From NCBI RefSeq assembly GCF_030269665.1, contig NZ_BSTS01000009.1:225912-289911 (forward strand): DNA of 64,000 bases, given 5' to 3'. A program made the translations under genes and the position numbers. Shown here one piece after another: positions 1-8,286 of the stretch. The DNA is from Actinomycetospora sp. NBRC 106375 (GTDB lineage Bacteria > Actinomycetota > Actinomycetes > Mycobacteriales > Pseudonocardiaceae). Below the pieces are notes generated by a model that worked only from the letters and a program-made list of their open reading frames with translations, ran no database searches and had not been told where the DNA came from. Every line of letters starts with the position of its first letter. Position 1 is the first letter of the stretch.

Positions 1-339
1 GGCCTGCCCGAGGCAGACCGTCGCGATGTCGGGACGCACGTACTGCATGGTGTCGTAGATCGCCATGAGTGCCGTGAAGGAGCCGCCCGGCGAGTTGATG
101 TACATCGTGATGTCGCGGTCCGGGTCGTTCGACTCCAGGAACAGCAGCTGCGCCATCACGTCGTTCGCCGAGGCGTCGTCGATCTGCACCCCGAGGAAGA
201 TGATCCTCTCCTCGAAGAGCTTGTTGTACGGGTTCGACTCCTTGACGCCGTAGCTCGTGCGCTCGACGAACGAGGGGAGGATGTAGCGCGCGTTCGGCGA
301 GGCCGGAGCCGTGCCGCCGGGCACGTGGAGCTCACTCAT
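1..339 (-). CDS. clpP2: ATP-dependent Clp protease proteolytic subunit ClpP2 (3' part outside window)
   Basis: Serine peptidase subunit of the cytoplasmic Clp protease; in actinobacteria ClpP1 and ClpP2 form a mixed double ring fed by ClpX or ClpC. The 113 visible residues start at ATG 337-339 and include the actinobacterial ClpP2 hallmarks [26 protein letters not shown] and [11 protein letters not shown]. The reading frame runs off the window just after CLGQA, so the catalytic Ser, His and Asp lie outside. It follows clpP1 by 14 bases on the same strand, so the two are surely co-transcribed. The match to mycobacterial ClpP2 is close by eye. Confidence 0.95.
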   Translation of the reverse strand, partial: MSELHVPGGTAPASPNARYILPSFVERTSYGVKESNPYNKLFEERIIFLGVQIDDASANDVMAQLLFLESNDPDRDITMYINSPGGSFTALMAIYDTMQYVRPDIATVCLGQA

Positions 340-353
340 CTGCGTCTCCTGTC

Positions 354-992
354 TCAGGAACTCTGGCCGTTGCCGTTGCTGGACGGCGTCTCGCTCGCGC
401 GGGTGACCACGTGGTCGATGAAGCCGTACTCGAGGGCCTCCGGCGCCGAGAACCAGCGGTCCCGGTCGGAGTCCTCGGTGATGCGCTCGAACGTCTGGCC
501 GGTGTGCTCGGCGATCAGCTCGGCCATCTCGCGCTTGAGCTTGCGCATCGACTCGGCGCGGATCGTGATGTCCGATTCGGTGCCGCCGAGGCCGCCCGAC
601 GGCTGGTGCATCATGATCTGCGCGTGCGGCAGCGCGAGGCGCTTGCCCTGGGCGCCCGCGGAGAGCAGGAACTGCCCCATCGACGCGGCGAGGCCCATCG
701 CGACCGTCGACACGTCCGGCTCGATCCACTGCATCGTGTCGAAGATGGCCATGCCGGCCGACACCGAGCCGCCGGGCGAGTTGATGTAGAGCGTGATGTC
801 GGACTTGGGGTCCTCGGCGGAGAGCAGGAGCAGCTGCGCCGAGATCTGGTTGGCGATCGTGTCGTTGACCTCCTGACCCAGGACGACGATGCGCTCCCGC
901 AGGAGGCGCTCGTAGACCGAGTCGTTGAGGGTCATCGATCCCCCGGCGGAGCGCATGACCGCCCCGGCCGGGATGGAGAGGTGCTGGCTCAC
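354..992 (-). CDS. clpP1: ATP-dependent Clp protease proteolytic subunit ClpP1
   Basis: Second Clp peptidase subunit of about 212 residues, the normal family length. I chose GTG 990-992 (VSQHLSIP) because homologues start near here; the open frame extends 22 codons further up to an ATG at 1058. The catalytic triad is visible, counted from the GTG: Ser104 in AASMGQ, His129 in MMHQP and Asp178 in DSDRDRWF, with the usual 25 and 49 residue spacing. YINSPGGS forms the substrate-strand loop. The gene is followed 14 bases later by clpP2 and lies downstream of tig, the standard actinobacterial order. Confidence 0.95.
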   Translation of the reverse strand: MSQHLSIPAGAVMRSAGGSMTLNDSVYERLLRERIVVLGQEVNDTIANQISAQLLLLSAEDPKSDITLYINSPGGSVSAGMAIFDTMQWIEPDVSTVAMGLAASMGQFLLSAGAQGKRLALPHAQIMMHQPSGGLGGTESDITIRAESMRKLKREMAELIAEHTGQTFERITEDSDRDRWFSAPEALEYGFIDHVVTRASETPSSNGNGQSS

Positions 993-1174
993 CTGTGTCC
1001 CCGCTTTCTCTGCTGAGGTGATCGGTCTGGCGTCGGTCGGGCCCGTCGCATCGAGCACCGTCGACAGTAACCACCGGGACGGGCCGGGAAGTCCGTCGAC
1101 GGGCCGTGTTCGCTCCTGGCCGATGGATCGGCCGAACGGCGCACCGGGCGACCGCGCCGTGCGTGTCCGGACGG

Positions 1175-2707
1175 TCAGGCGCGGGACGTCGAGTCGGGCG
1201 CGCCGACGACTTCGGCGTCCGCCGTGTCGCCCGCCTCCACCTGCGAGCTCGGGGAGTCGGGATCGCTGGCGTCGGTGTCGGCGTCCGCGACCTGGGTGGC
1301 AGTGGAGCCGGCGGGGTCGGCCGGGCCGGCGGCCGCGTCGGCGCCCTCGACGACGACCTCGTCGCCGTCCTCCCCGGCCTCGCCGTCGCCGGTGCCGAAC
1401 AGCTCGGAGAGGTCGACCTGCTCACCGTCGGGGCCGTTGACCGTGGCCGCCTGCACGACGGTGGCGAGCGCCTTGCCGCGCCGCACGTCGGCGAAGATCG
1501 CGCCGAGCTGGTTGGCCTGCTGCGCCTGCTGGATGTACTCCTCGGGGCTCACCCCGAAGCGCTGGGCCTGCATCATGATGCGTTCCATCAGCTCGTTCTG
1601 CTCGACCTGGACGCCGGACGAGTCGGCGATCTGGTCGAGGAGGAGCTGGGTCTTGACGGCCTGCTCGGCGCTGGTGCGCAGCTCGGCGTCGAACTCCTCG
1701 CGGGTCTGGCCCTGGGACTCGACGTACTGGTTGAGCTTCTGCTCGTCGTGGTCGAACTCGTGGACGGCCTCGTGGGCACGGACGTCGACCTCGGACTGCA
1801 CGACCGACTCGGGCAGCGGCACGTCGGCGGCCTCGAGCAGCGCGTCGAGCACGCGGTCGCGCGCCTGGCTGCCCTGCTCCATCTTCTTCACCCGGGCGTA
1901 GCGGGTGCGCAGGTCGTCCTTGAGCTCGTCGAGCGTGTCGAACTCGCTGGCGAGCTGGGCGAACTCGTCGTCGGCCTCGGGGAGCTGGCGCTCCTTGACC
2001 GTCTGCACGGTCACCGTGACCTCGGCGTCCTTGCCGGCGTGGTCGCCGGCGACCAGCTCGGTCGTGAACTGCTTGGTCTCCCCGGCCGTCATGCCCTCGA
2101 GCGCCTCGTCGAGGCCCTCGATGAGCTGGCCCGAGCCGACCTCGTGGGACATGCCCGTGGTCTGGGCCTCCTCGACCGCCTCGCCGTCGACGGTCGCCGA
2201 GAGGTCGATGACGACGAAGTCGCCGTTCTGCACCGCGCGGTCGACGCCGGTCAGCGTGCCGAAGCGCGCCTGCAGACCCTTGAGCTGCTCGTCGACGTCG
2301 GCGTCGGTGACCTCGGCGTCGTCGACCTCCACGGAGATCGACGAGTAGTCCGGGACCGTGATCTCGGGCCGGATGTCGACCTCGGCGGTGAAGGCGACCT
2401 TGTCGCCGTCCTCGATCTCGGTGACCTCGATCTCGGGCTGGCCCAGCGGCTGGAGCTCGGCCTCGGACACGGCCTCGCCGTACTTCGCGGGCACGGCCTC
2501 GTTGACGACCTCTTCGAGCACGACCCCCCGCCCGAGGCGCTGGTCGAGGATGCGCGCGGGCGCCTTCCCGGGGCGGAAGCCCGGGATGCGCACCTGCTGC
2601 GCGATCTTCTTGTAGGCCCGGTCGAAGTTGGGCTTGAGCTCGTCGAAGGGCACCTCGACGGCGAGTTTGACGCGCGTCGGCGACAGGTGCTCGACGGTGG
2701 ACTTCAC
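1175..2707 (-). CDS. tig: Trigger factor, ribosome-associated chaperone and prolyl isomerase
   Basis: Folding chaperone that docks at the ribosome exit tunnel. The N-terminal ribosome-binding domain carries the signature GFRPGKAP at residues 43-50. The FKBP-like PPIase domain lies around 150-245 ([16 protein letters not shown]). The helical C-terminal chaperone domain runs to about 430. The last 80 residues are an acidic, Ala/Asp-rich disordered tail typical of actinobacterial trigger factors. It begins at GTG 2705-2707, preceded by a GAGGAGAG ribosome binding site. At 510 residues it is somewhat longer than the E. coli protein because of the tail. It sits upstream of clpP1-clpP2 on the same strand. 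Confidence 0.96.
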   Translation of the reverse strand: MKSTVEHLSPTRVKLAVEVPFDELKPNFDRAYKKIAQQVRIPGFRPGKAPARILDQRLGRGVVLEEVVNEAVPAKYGEAVSEAELQPLGQPEIEVTEIEDGDKVAFTAEVDIRPEITVPDYSSISVEVDDAEVTDADVDEQLKGLQARFGTLTGVDRAVQNGDFVVIDLSATVDGEAVEEAQTTGMSHEVGSGQLIEGLDEALEGMTAGETKQFTTELVAGDHAGKDAEVTVTVQTVKERQLPEADDEFAQLASEFDTLDELKDDLRTRYARVKKMEQGSQARDRVLDALLEAADVPLPESVVQSEVDVRAHEAVHEFDHDEQKLNQYVESQGQTREEFDAELRTSAEQAVKTQLLLDQIADSSGVQVEQNELMERIMMQAQRFGVSPEEYIQQAQQANQLGAIFADVRRGKALATVVQAATVNGPDGEQVDLSELFGTGDGEAGEDGDEVVVEGADAAAGPADPAGSTATQVADADTDASDPDSPSSQVEAGDTADAEVVGAPDSTSRA

Positions 2708-3233
2708 TGGTCGTCTCTCCTCGGGGCAGGGCGCTCGTGCTGTGACCCGGTAGCCCTGCGGCGTACGACGGGTCGGTCCGTGGCGTGACGCGGGAGGCCA
2801 CCCTCACCGCTCACGGTCGAGGAGCACCGGAGGCCCGGTGCCTGCACCTGCTGACGCGCCCGCCCGGGCGTGGCGGCGAGTCTAGACGTGACCCCCGACC
2901 GCGCGCCGTGGCGCCCGTCCGCGGCCGCGTGTCCGGGGTGTGCCGGGGTACGGACGGGGCGGTCCCGCCGCCGGGCTCCGGGAGCCGACCGCCGATCTCA
3001 TCGTCGAGCTCGCGACGTGGTCCGCCGACCGCCGCCGGGGACCGCCCACCTCCCCCGCCCGCCGACGCGTCGCTCGTTCGGGCGGCGACACGCCGAGACG
3101 TGCGACCGTTCGGACGACAACAGGCCTCCTCCCCGCGCTGTGGGACTCCACCCGCGCGGCCTGGCACGGTGGGGAGGCCAGCAGCTCAGGTGGCCCCGCC
3201 CGCTCCCCGGCGCGGCCCCGACGAGGAGGGACA
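2708..3233. other. GC-rich intergenic stretch between tig and a small gene
   Basis: About 525 bases between two divergent genes. Overlapping open frames occur on both strands, but they are Arg/Pro/Gly-rich, match no family I know and lack convincing ribosome binding sites, so I call no gene. The tig promoter and that of the 34-residue gene must lie here, but I cannot place them with confidence. Confidence 0.5.
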
Positions 3234-3338
3234 GTGACCCGGATGAAGAAGACCCGCGGCTTCATCGAGCGCGCTCTCGAGACCTTCGAGATGTTCGCCG
3301 GCTACGGCACCAAGCGCCGCAAGCGCGCCCGGCGCTGA
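3234..3338 (+). CDS. 34-residue basic small protein
   Basis: Short gene starting at GTG 3234, directly after a strong ribosome binding site (GAGGAGGGA at 3223-3231), and ending at TGA 3336-3338. The product has an amphipathic middle part (GFIERALETFEMFAGYG) followed by a very basic end (TKRRKRARR). Such a charge pattern could suit nucleic-acid or membrane-surface binding, but that is inference. I recognise no family. The start of the pentapeptide-repeat gene follows only 4 bases after its stop, so the two are probably translated together. ATG 3243 is an alternative start. Confidence 0.55.
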   Translation: MTRMKKTRGFIERALETFEMFAGYGTKRRKRARR

Positions 3339-3342
3339 CGGT

Positions 3343-4161
3343 GTGACGGGCGGGTCGGCGGCCTCCCCCGAGAGACCTCCCGCGCGGTCGGCGGACTGCT
3401 CCCGGTGCCTGGCGCTGTGCTGCGTCGGGCCCGGGTTCACCGCCTCGGCCGACTTCGCGATCGACAAGCCGGCCCGCACCCCCTGCCCGCACCTCGACCC
3501 CGACTCGTGGTGCGGCATCCACGACCGCCTCCGGGAACGCGGCTTCCCGGGCTGCGTGGTGTTCGACTGTTTCGGCGCCGGTCAGCAGGTCGTGCAGGTG
3601 ACCTTCGGCGGGTCGGAGCGCCGCGTCCCGGCGATGCTCGACGTCCTCGAGGTGCTGCGACCGCTGCACGAGGTGCTCGCGCTGCTCGACGAGGCGGCGC
3701 GCTCCCCGGCGGTGGGCGCGGAGGCCGCCGCGCTCGTCGCGCGGGTCGAGGCGCTGGTCGCGGCCGACGCCGACGCGCTCGCCGCGATCGACGTCGGCGC
3801 GGTCCGGCGCGAGGCCGGCGCCCTGTTCGACGAGCTGGTCGTCGCCGCCCACGCCGGCGTGCCCGGCGAGGACCTGCGCGGTGCCGACCTCGTCGGCGCC
3901 GACCTGCGGCGCCGCGACCTGCGCGCCGCCCGCCTCCGGGGCGCGCTGCTCGTCGGCGCCGACCTCCGCGGTGTCGACCTCGACCGCGCCGAGCTCCTCG
4001 GCGCCGACCTGCGCGGGGCCGACGTCCGCGGGGCGCGGTTGCACGGCGCCCTGCTCCTGACCGCCCCGCAGCTGACCGCGGCCGCCGGCGACGCCGCGAC
4101 GACCGTGCCCGCCCACGTCGGCCGGCCGGCGCACTGGGCTGCCCTACCGTCGCGCCCGTGA
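3343..4161 (+). CDS. Pentapeptide-repeat protein with N-terminal cysteine cluster
   Basis: 272 residues from GTG 3343. Residues about 19-80 hold a cysteine-rich module ([13 protein letters not shown], then [18 protein letters not shown], then [12 protein letters not shown]) that resembles a metal or Fe-S binding unit. The middle is a helical Ala-rich stretch. From about residue 175 there are around ten A(D/N)L-type pentapeptide repeats ([18 protein letters not shown] and onward), expected to fold into a right-handed quadrilateral beta helix. The role is unknown; some pentapeptide proteins mimic DNA and protect gyrase, but most are uncharacterised. Its stop overlaps the GTG start of the YnfA-like gene, so the two are translationally coupled. 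Confidence 0.8.
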   Translation: MTGGSAASPERPPARSADCSRCLALCCVGPGFTASADFAIDKPARTPCPHLDPDSWCGIHDRLRERGFPGCVVFDCFGAGQQVVQVTFGGSERRVPAMLDVLEVLRPLHEVLALLDEAARSPAVGAEAAALVARVEALVAADADALAAIDVGAVRREAGALFDELVVAAHAGVPGEDLRGADLVGADLRRRDLRAARLRGALLVGADLRGVDLDRAELLGADLRGADVRGARLHGALLLTAPQLTAAAGDAATTVPAHVGRPAHWAALPSRP

Positions 4162-4484
4162 CCCTGCGCTCGATCGCGCTGTTCGTGCTCGCCGCGGTCC
4201 TCGAGATCGGGGGCGCCTGGCTGGTGTGGCAGGCGCTGCGCGAGGGGCGGGCCTGGTGGCTCGCCGCGCTCGGCGTGCTCGCGCTCGGGTGCTACGGCTT
4301 CGTCGCCGCGTTCCAGCCCGACGCCGCGTTCGGCCGCGTGCTGGCGGCGTACGGCGGCGTGTTCGTCGCCGGCTCGCTCGCCTGGGGCGTCGTGCTCGAC
4401 GGCTACCGGCCCGACCGGTTCGACGTGCTCGGCGCCGTCATCTGCCTCGTCGGTGTCGGCGTGATCATGTACGCGCCCCGCTGA
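4158..4484 (+). CDS. YnfA/UPF0060 family small membrane protein
   Basis: 108 residues with four predicted membrane helices, matching the UPF0060 (YnfA) family, which is related to small multidrug resistance proteins. Diagnostic segments are [14 protein letters not shown] near the N terminus, [12 protein letters not shown] in the middle, and the end [20 protein letters not shown]. The start is GTG 4158, overlapping the TGA of the upstream pentapeptide gene. It lies in the inner membrane; transport of drugs or small cations is suspected for the family but not established. The 3' end overlaps the convergent DUF4180 gene by 20 bases. Confidence 0.9.
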   Translation: MTLRSIALFVLAAVLEIGGAWLVWQALREGRAWWLAALGVLALGCYGFVAAFQPDAAFGRVLAAYGGVFVAGSLAWGVVLDGYRPDRFDVLGAVICLVGVGVIMYAPR

Positions 4485-4830
4485 GCCGCGTGTCGAGCTC
4501 GGCGAGGTCGGCGACGAACCACAGCTCGCGCCCCGCGTTCGCCTCGCGCATCCAGTCCCGCAACGGCACCGACGGGTCCTCGACCGGTCCGACGACGACC
4601 AGCCGCATGCGGTAGTTGACGAACTTCTGCACGATCGCGCCGGCCACCCCGCTCGCGAGGTGCGTGAACGCGGGGTCGAGCCGCGCGAGCGGGATCGCGA
4701 CGAGCTCGGCCTCCTCGCCGAACGCCTGCCCGATGACGTCGAGCGCGCCCTGCTCGTCGGCGATCACCGGACCCTGCTCGGGGAGGACGAGGACCCGCAC
4801 GCCGTGGCGGTCGGTGGTCTGCGCGGTCAC
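4465..4830 (-). CDS. DUF4180 domain protein
   Basis: 121 residues from GTG 4828-4830 ([20 protein letters not shown]). The body matches the DUF4180 pattern: [20 protein letters not shown] in the first half, then [19 protein letters not shown] and [17 protein letters not shown] in the second. This family is small and cytoplasmic with no known biochemical function. The open frame continues upstream to 4914, but that extension is Arg-rich and unlike the family. Convergent with the YnfA-like gene, with 20 bases of 3' overlap. Confidence 0.85.
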   Translation of the reverse strand: MTAQTTDRHGVRVLVLPEQGPVIADEQGALDVIGQAFGEEAELVAIPLARLDPAFTHLASGVAGAIVQKFVNYRMRLVVVGPVEDPSVPLRDWMREANAGRELWFVADLAELDTRLSGART

Positions 4831-4969
4831 GGGCCTGAGCAGATCAGGACGACGGTCCCACCCGCGAGCGAATTCCGGGCGGTGGTGGCCCCGCCGGGAA
4901 GAGCCACCTGTCACGGCGGGGCCACCGCGGCTGCTCGCGTGAACCGCTGGGCCCGATGGTGCCCCGTCG

Positions 4970-5371
4970 TCACATCGTCGGGGCCTGCGGGTCGCTGTCG
5001 TCGCCGACGAAGTGGATGTCGAACTCCTTGTTCGTGATGAACAGGAAGGTCACGTCCTGGTCCTGTGTCGCACCGTGCTGCATCACGCCCCCCTCGGGGA
5101 ACCAGACGAAGCTGCCCGCCGGGTAGTCGCCCTGGTGGGTGTTCAGCACGCCGTCGAGCACGTAGACACCGTGGGCGCAGGGGTGGCTGTGCCACGGGTT
5201 GGTGAACCCGGCGCGGTAGACCATCTTCAGGACGGTCATGCCCGTCTCGGGGTCCTGGACGAGCGGCACGTGCTCGAGGTTCGCCTTGATGTACTCCACC
5301 GGGAAGCCCTGCCAGGGCTCGGTCGTGGTGTCGACGACGGTGAGTTCGACGGGCGTGCTCGGGGTGGTCAC
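4970..5371 (-). CDS. Cupin-domain protein
   Basis: 133 residues from GTG 5369-5371. A single double-stranded beta-helix (cupin) domain is visible: motif 1 as NPWHSHPCAHGVYVLDG with the metal-binding His cluster, and motif 2 as GSFVWFPEGGVMQHGA. The protein is of ChrR/quercetinase-like size. The substrate cannot be deduced; small single cupins act as metal-dependent dioxygenases, isomerases or sensors. No conserved partner flanks it. The longer open frame upstream of the chosen start is low-complexity and looks non-coding. Confidence 0.82.
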   Translation of the reverse strand: MTTPSTPVELTVVDTTTEPWQGFPVEYIKANLEHVPLVQDPETGMTVLKMVYRAGFTNPWHSHPCAHGVYVLDGVLNTHQGDYPAGSFVWFPEGGVMQHGATQDQDVTFLFITNKEFDIHFVGDDSDPQAPTM

Positions 5372-5472
5372 GAGGCCTCCAGGCGCCGGCGGGATGAGTA
5401 CGCCGCCCGCCTCGCCGCGAGCAGTGTGCCCACCCTGGTGCGGGTCGCCCCCGGGCCACAAGGCGTCGCCGG

Positions 5473-5868
5473 TCACCGCTCGCGCCACATCACCGTCACG
5501 ACCGCGACGAGGACGGCGAGCACCGCGAGGCCCGCCACCGAGTGCAGACCGAACTCCGAGGCCTCGTGCCGGAATCGGGTCCGGGTGACCAGGAGGACGA
5601 AGAGCACCGCCATCGTCGCGGCGGACCCGGCGAAGACGGTGACGAGCGTCGACGCCGCGTTGCGCGCCCGCGTCAGACCGATCCGCTCCAGAGCCACCGA
5701 GTAGAAGACCGCGACGCACGACAGCGCGCAGATCCCGATGAACCCGAGCGCGTTCAGCGCGACGAGCGGGTCGAGCGTCACGAGCCCGGCGAGCGCCGAC
5801 ACGGCCGCGACGGCCCCCAGGACCTGCACGGTCCCGCGCGCGAGGATGCGCATGTTCGGGGGCATCAC
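5473..5868 (-). CDS. Hypothetical four-helix membrane protein
   Basis: 131 residues, starting at ATG 5866-5868. Four hydrophobic stretches are visible (VQVLGAVAAVSALAGLV, ALGFIGICALSCVAVFYSV, TLVTVFAGSAATMAVLFVLL, SVAGLAVLAVLVAVVTVM), separated by short charged loops; the second loop carries ERIGLTRARN. I do not recognise the family. Likely an integral membrane protein of unknown role. Confidence 0.6.
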   Translation of the reverse strand: MMPPNMRILARGTVQVLGAVAAVSALAGLVTLDPLVALNALGFIGICALSCVAVFYSVALERIGLTRARNAASTLVTVFAGSAATMAVLFVLLVTRTRFRHEASEFGLHSVAGLAVLAVLVAVVTVMWRER

Positions 5869-5933
5869 CGGGCCGAAACTAGACCCGGTGCCGCTCGGCG
5901 CCGCGTCGTGCCGCCCCGGTTCCCGTCCCGGGG

Positions 5934-6134
5934 CTAGAGGCGACGGCCGGACGGATCAGCGCGGGGATCGTCCCGCTCCGACTCCTCGGCGGGCACGACC
6001 TGCTCTCTCGACCTCGTCGACCACTGCCCGCGCGCCCGCACCATCAGCGTGACGATCCCGGCGATCACCGCGACCGCCCCGATCACGAGGAACGGCCCGA
6101 GCAGCAGGGCCATCCAGTCACCCACGGCGTCCAC
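5934..6134 (-). CDS. Small single-span membrane protein (66 aa)
   Basis: Short frame from GTG 6132-6134, preceded by a GGGG stretch. It encodes one long hydrophobic helix (LLLGPFLVIGAVAVIAGIVTLMV) followed by a basic-then-acidic soluble tail (RARGQWSTRSREQ... EESERDDPRADP). It is typical of small membrane proteins in actinomycetes. ATG codons a few residues further in are alternative starts. I do not recognise a family. Confidence 0.45.
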   Translation of the reverse strand: MDAVGDWMALLLGPFLVIGAVAVIAGIVTLMVRARGQWSTRSREQVVPAEESERDDPRADPSGRRL

Positions 6135-6205
6135 CCCCGTTCGGCACGGCACCCTGCCACAGGCGAGCGGCCGGTGGATCTCTCGTGGAGGAGTGCGATC
6201 GGACC

Positions 6206-7066
6206 TCAGGTCAGGGCCGGCGTCGCGGTGGAACCGGGCGGCAGGTCCCGCGCGAGGGCGTCCCAGCTCACGTCGTGCTCGACCTCCGCTTTCTCGGCGG
6301 GGAGACCGCCACGCAGGCCGAACAGCCGCTTGGAGACGAGCAGGTAGAGCACGACGGCGACGTTGACGACGATCCCGATGATCGTGCCAGGGCTCGCGGA
6401 GCTGCTGAGCTGGAGCACCTGGGGCACCAGGAGCAAGGTCGTCAGGACGGTGCTCAGGTACTGACCCCAGCGGGTCGCCCGCCACAGCCCGATGCCCTCG
6501 ACGGTCTCCAGCAGGAGCAGCACGAGGACGCCGGTGGCGACGAGCCACAGCGGTCCCGCGTCGCCGGAGAGCAGGCTCTGCAGCCCGCCGACCGTCTGGC
6601 CTCCGATGATCTCCTGGAGCGACGCGGCACTCACCACGAGGGTCTCGCGCAGCGCGGTCTGGTTGGCCAGGACGGCGACCACACCGCCGAGCACGAGCAG
6701 CAGGACGAGCACGTTGAAGGCTCGGGTCAGCGCGATGAGACGCAGGACGACGCGACTCTTGAGGGGACGCCCCCGCGTCGGCAGGACGACCTCGTCACGA
6801 CCGGCCACGGTCGCGCGGGACGGCTCGGTCGGCGCGGGCAGCAGGATCCACCCGTCGCAGCGCAGGCACCGGTGCGCCCGCGCCCCGCGACCGGCGTTCC
6901 GGACGACGAGCGCGTCCTCCGCGGTGACGGACGCGGCGTCGGTACCGACCAGGACGTGGCCCTTCCAGGCGCACGACAGCAGCTCGAAGCAGAGGCGGGA
7001 CCGACGCTGCTGGGTGCCCGTGCCGGGAGGTCGCACGAAGTCGTCGGTCGGAGCCTGCGAGTGCAT
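6206..7066 (-). CDS. DUF2127-type predicted membrane protein
   Basis: 286 residues. The first 105 are soluble and include a CLRCDGWILLP segment, likely a short zinc-knuckle-like element. The rest holds four membrane helices: RAFNVLVLLLVLGGVVAVLA, PLWLVATGVLVLLLLETVEGIGLW, then STVLTTLLLVPQVLQL and TIIGIVVNVAVVLYLLVSKRLF. The TVEGIGLWRATRWGQYLS core and the YLLVSKRLFGLR end fit DUF2127. Function unknown. The gene ends the run just upstream of tRNA-Pro and is transcribed away from it. Confidence 0.78.
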   Translation of the reverse strand: MHSQAPTDDFVRPPGTGTQQRRSRLCFELLSCAWKGHVLVGTDAASVTAEDALVVRNAGRGARAHRCLRCDGWILLPAPTEPSRATVAGRDEVVLPTRGRPLKSRVVLRLIALTRAFNVLVLLLVLGGVVAVLANQTALRETLVVSAASLQEIIGGQTVGGLQSLLSGDAGPLWLVATGVLVLLLLETVEGIGLWRATRWGQYLSTVLTTLLLVPQVLQLSSSASPGTIIGIVVNVAVVLYLLVSKRLFGLRGGLPAEKAEVEHDVSWDALARDLPPGSTATPALT

Positions 7067-7174
7067 CCGGTCGGGCTACCCGACCGACCGGCTGCGCAAA
7101 GGAGTCGGCTGCGCATCGGTCCCGCACCGCGTCCTGCGTGGGGTCGCGACGACGTCACCGCAGGTCAGACACGG

Positions 7175-7248
7175 TCGGGGTGGCGGGATTCGAACCCACG
7201 GCCCCTCGCTCCCAAAGCGAGTGCGCTACCAAGCTGCGCCACACCCCG
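7175..7248 (-). tRNA. tRNA-Pro (anticodon TGG)
   Basis: Cloverleaf readable on the minus strand: acceptor CGGGGTG pairs with CACCCCG, anticodon stem CTCGC/GCGAG encloses the loop TTTGGGA with anticodon TGG, and the T-loop is GTTCGAATC. The discriminator A is at 7175; CCA is not encoded. Confidence 0.95.
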
Positions 7249-7344
7249 TGGTGGGGAGTCTAGGGGCGGGGCGCGGGGACCGCGGAGGCGCCGCTGCCTC
7301 CCGGCCCGTGTCGCAGGCGCGCCGTCGTCGGCGCGCCGCCGACG

Positions 7345-7419
7345 TCAGTCCAGCCCGCGGACGATGTGGTCGTCCTCGAGAACCTCGACACCGTCCCTGA
7401 GTTCCGTTGCGGTGTTCAT
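7345..7419 (-). CDS. 24-residue peptide gene candidate
   Basis: ATG 7417-7419 to TGA 7345-7347, preceded by GAGGAGAGGAG on the minus strand. The peptide starts MNTATELRDG and ends DDHIVRGLD; it is acidic, polar and lacks Cys. The upstream 130 bases are clearly poorer in GC than the surroundings and hold promoter-like and operator-like sequences (see 7478-7489). No family is recognised. It could be a leader peptide, a precursor peptide or a stand-alone small protein. Support is the ribosome binding site and codons ending mostly in G or C. Confidence 0.4.
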   Translation of the reverse strand: MNTATELRDGVEVLEDDHIVRGLD

Positions 7420-7477
7420 CCCCGACTCCTCTCCTCGATGTTCGCCGGTCGACTCATCGTGGCGAGGAGTACATCCC

Positions 7478-7489
7478 TACCGGCCGGTA
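7478..7489. promoter_or_regulatory. 12-bp palindrome, possible TetR-type operator
   Basis: TACCGGCCGGTA is a perfect palindrome, flanked by a further ATCGGTA, in an unusually AT-rich 130-bp pocket. On the minus strand TTGACC and TTAGGA further upstream could form a promoter reading towards the 24-residue peptide gene. Operators of the form TACCG(N)CGGTA are common for TetR-family repressors; assignment is inference. Confidence 0.35.
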
Positions 7490-7644
7490 TCGGTAAGAGG
7501 TCACGTCCTAATGATCGTTTCAGATCGATCGGTCAAGACACGAACGAGAAGATCGACCGAGGTTTGCGACGGGCTGCGCGGGGCCGCCGGGACGGGGACG
7601 GAACGGGCATCCGCTACGGTGGGCGTGGGCCGTGACGGCCCGCC

Positions 7645-7718
7645 GCGGGCGTAGCTCAATGGTAGAGCCCCAGTCTTCCAAACTGGCTACGCGGGTTCGA
7701 TTCCCGTCGCCCGCTCCA
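7645..7718 (+). tRNA. tRNA-Gly (anticodon TCC)
   Basis: Acceptor GCGGGCG pairs with CGCCCGC; anticodon stem CCAGT/ACTGG holds the loop CTTCCAA with anticodon TCC; T-arm is GCGGGTTCGATTCCCGT. CCA is encoded at 7716-7718. Its 3' half is duplicated at 9331-9380, marking it as an integration target. Confidence 0.96.
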
Positions 7719-7724
7719 CACCGT
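7675..7724 (+). repeat. Attachment-site repeat, copy 1 (within tRNA-Gly)
   Basis: This 50-base segment runs from the anticodon loop through the tRNA 3' end and 6 bases beyond. It recurs at 9331-9380 with two mismatches near its left end; the final 40 bases (7685-7724) are identical. This is the usual size and place for a tyrosine-recombinase att core. Confidence 0.85.
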
Positions 7725-8175
7725 TCGTGCAGGTCAGTGCGCTGTTGACCACGGCAGCGCACCGCGCGAGCACAGGGACGACCCCCGTCGTGCGATGAGC
7801 GTGCGATGACGACGCCGCCGCATCATCGCCCTCCTCGTCCTCATCAGCCGGTCGCGACCGCTCGACACGAGCGCTGAGACTGTCCGCGATCGCCCGGTCC
7901 CGCTCGTCGCCGGTGTGCTGGTAGATCAGCGCCGCGCGCATCGAGGCGTGGCCCATGTGCCGCATCAGCTCCCGGGTGCTGGCGCCCGAGATCGCCACGA
8001 GCTGGTTGCCCGTGTGCCGCAGGTCGTGGAAGTGGAACCCGGCCGGTAGGCCGACCTTGACCACCGTCTTCGTCCACGCCGTCTCCCGGTGAAAGTCACC
8101 GCGACGCAGCGCCCCGCCTCGCGACCCCGTGAACAACACGGGGCCGACAGCCCTCGGCGATCTTGGAGACGACCG
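7687..8175 (-). pseudogene. Tyrosine recombinase (integrase), C-terminal remnant
   Basis: About 160 codons of the catalytic half of an actinobacterial phage-type integrase. Visible are PVLFTGSRGGALRRGDFH, the HxxR box in FHFHDLRHTGN, then STRELMRHMGHASMRAALIY with the conserved His and nucleophile Tyr, and DRAIADSLSARV. An in-frame stop at 8176-8178 cuts off everything upstream, so the first catalytic Arg, the core-binding and arm-binding domains are missing; nothing similar follows in other frames. The frame ends inside the tRNA-Gly attachment site, so its last residues (ERATGIEPA) are tRNA antisense. This is a dead integrase of the element bounded at 9380. Confidence 0.85.
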
Positions 8176-8244
8176 TCATCCGCGCCGTGTACTAGCGAGC
8201 AAGCAGTGCGACCGAGGACTGTCTTCATCATACCAACTCTTCAG

Positions 8245-8279
8245 TTGTTTCATCGAATCATCCTGTCCTATAGTAGGAC
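8245..8279 (+). promoter_or_regulatory. Promoter with palindromic operator over the -10
   Basis: TTGTTT (8245-8250), an 18-base spacer and TATAGT (8269-8274) form a recognisable housekeeping-type promoter. The -10 is embedded in the dyad GTCCTA-TAG-TAGGAC (8265-8279), so a bound repressor would block it. ATG 8287 follows directly. Confidence 0.5.
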
Positions 8280-8286
8280 TATCCGT

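Noticed and set aside
2811..3167. Minus-strand frame of 118 codons upstream of tig
   Set aside because: Pro/Arg/Gly-rich, no ribosome binding site, no family pattern; overlaps similar open frames on the other strand.
6185..7654. Plus-strand frame containing WRDSNPRPLAPKASALPSC
   Set aside because: It reads through tRNA-Pro antisense and against the DUF2127 gene; a typical tRNA artefact.
7520..7762. Minus-strand frame containing GAGDGNRTRVASLEDWG
   Set aside because: This is the well-known false peptide produced by translating a tRNA gene antisense (here tRNA-Gly).
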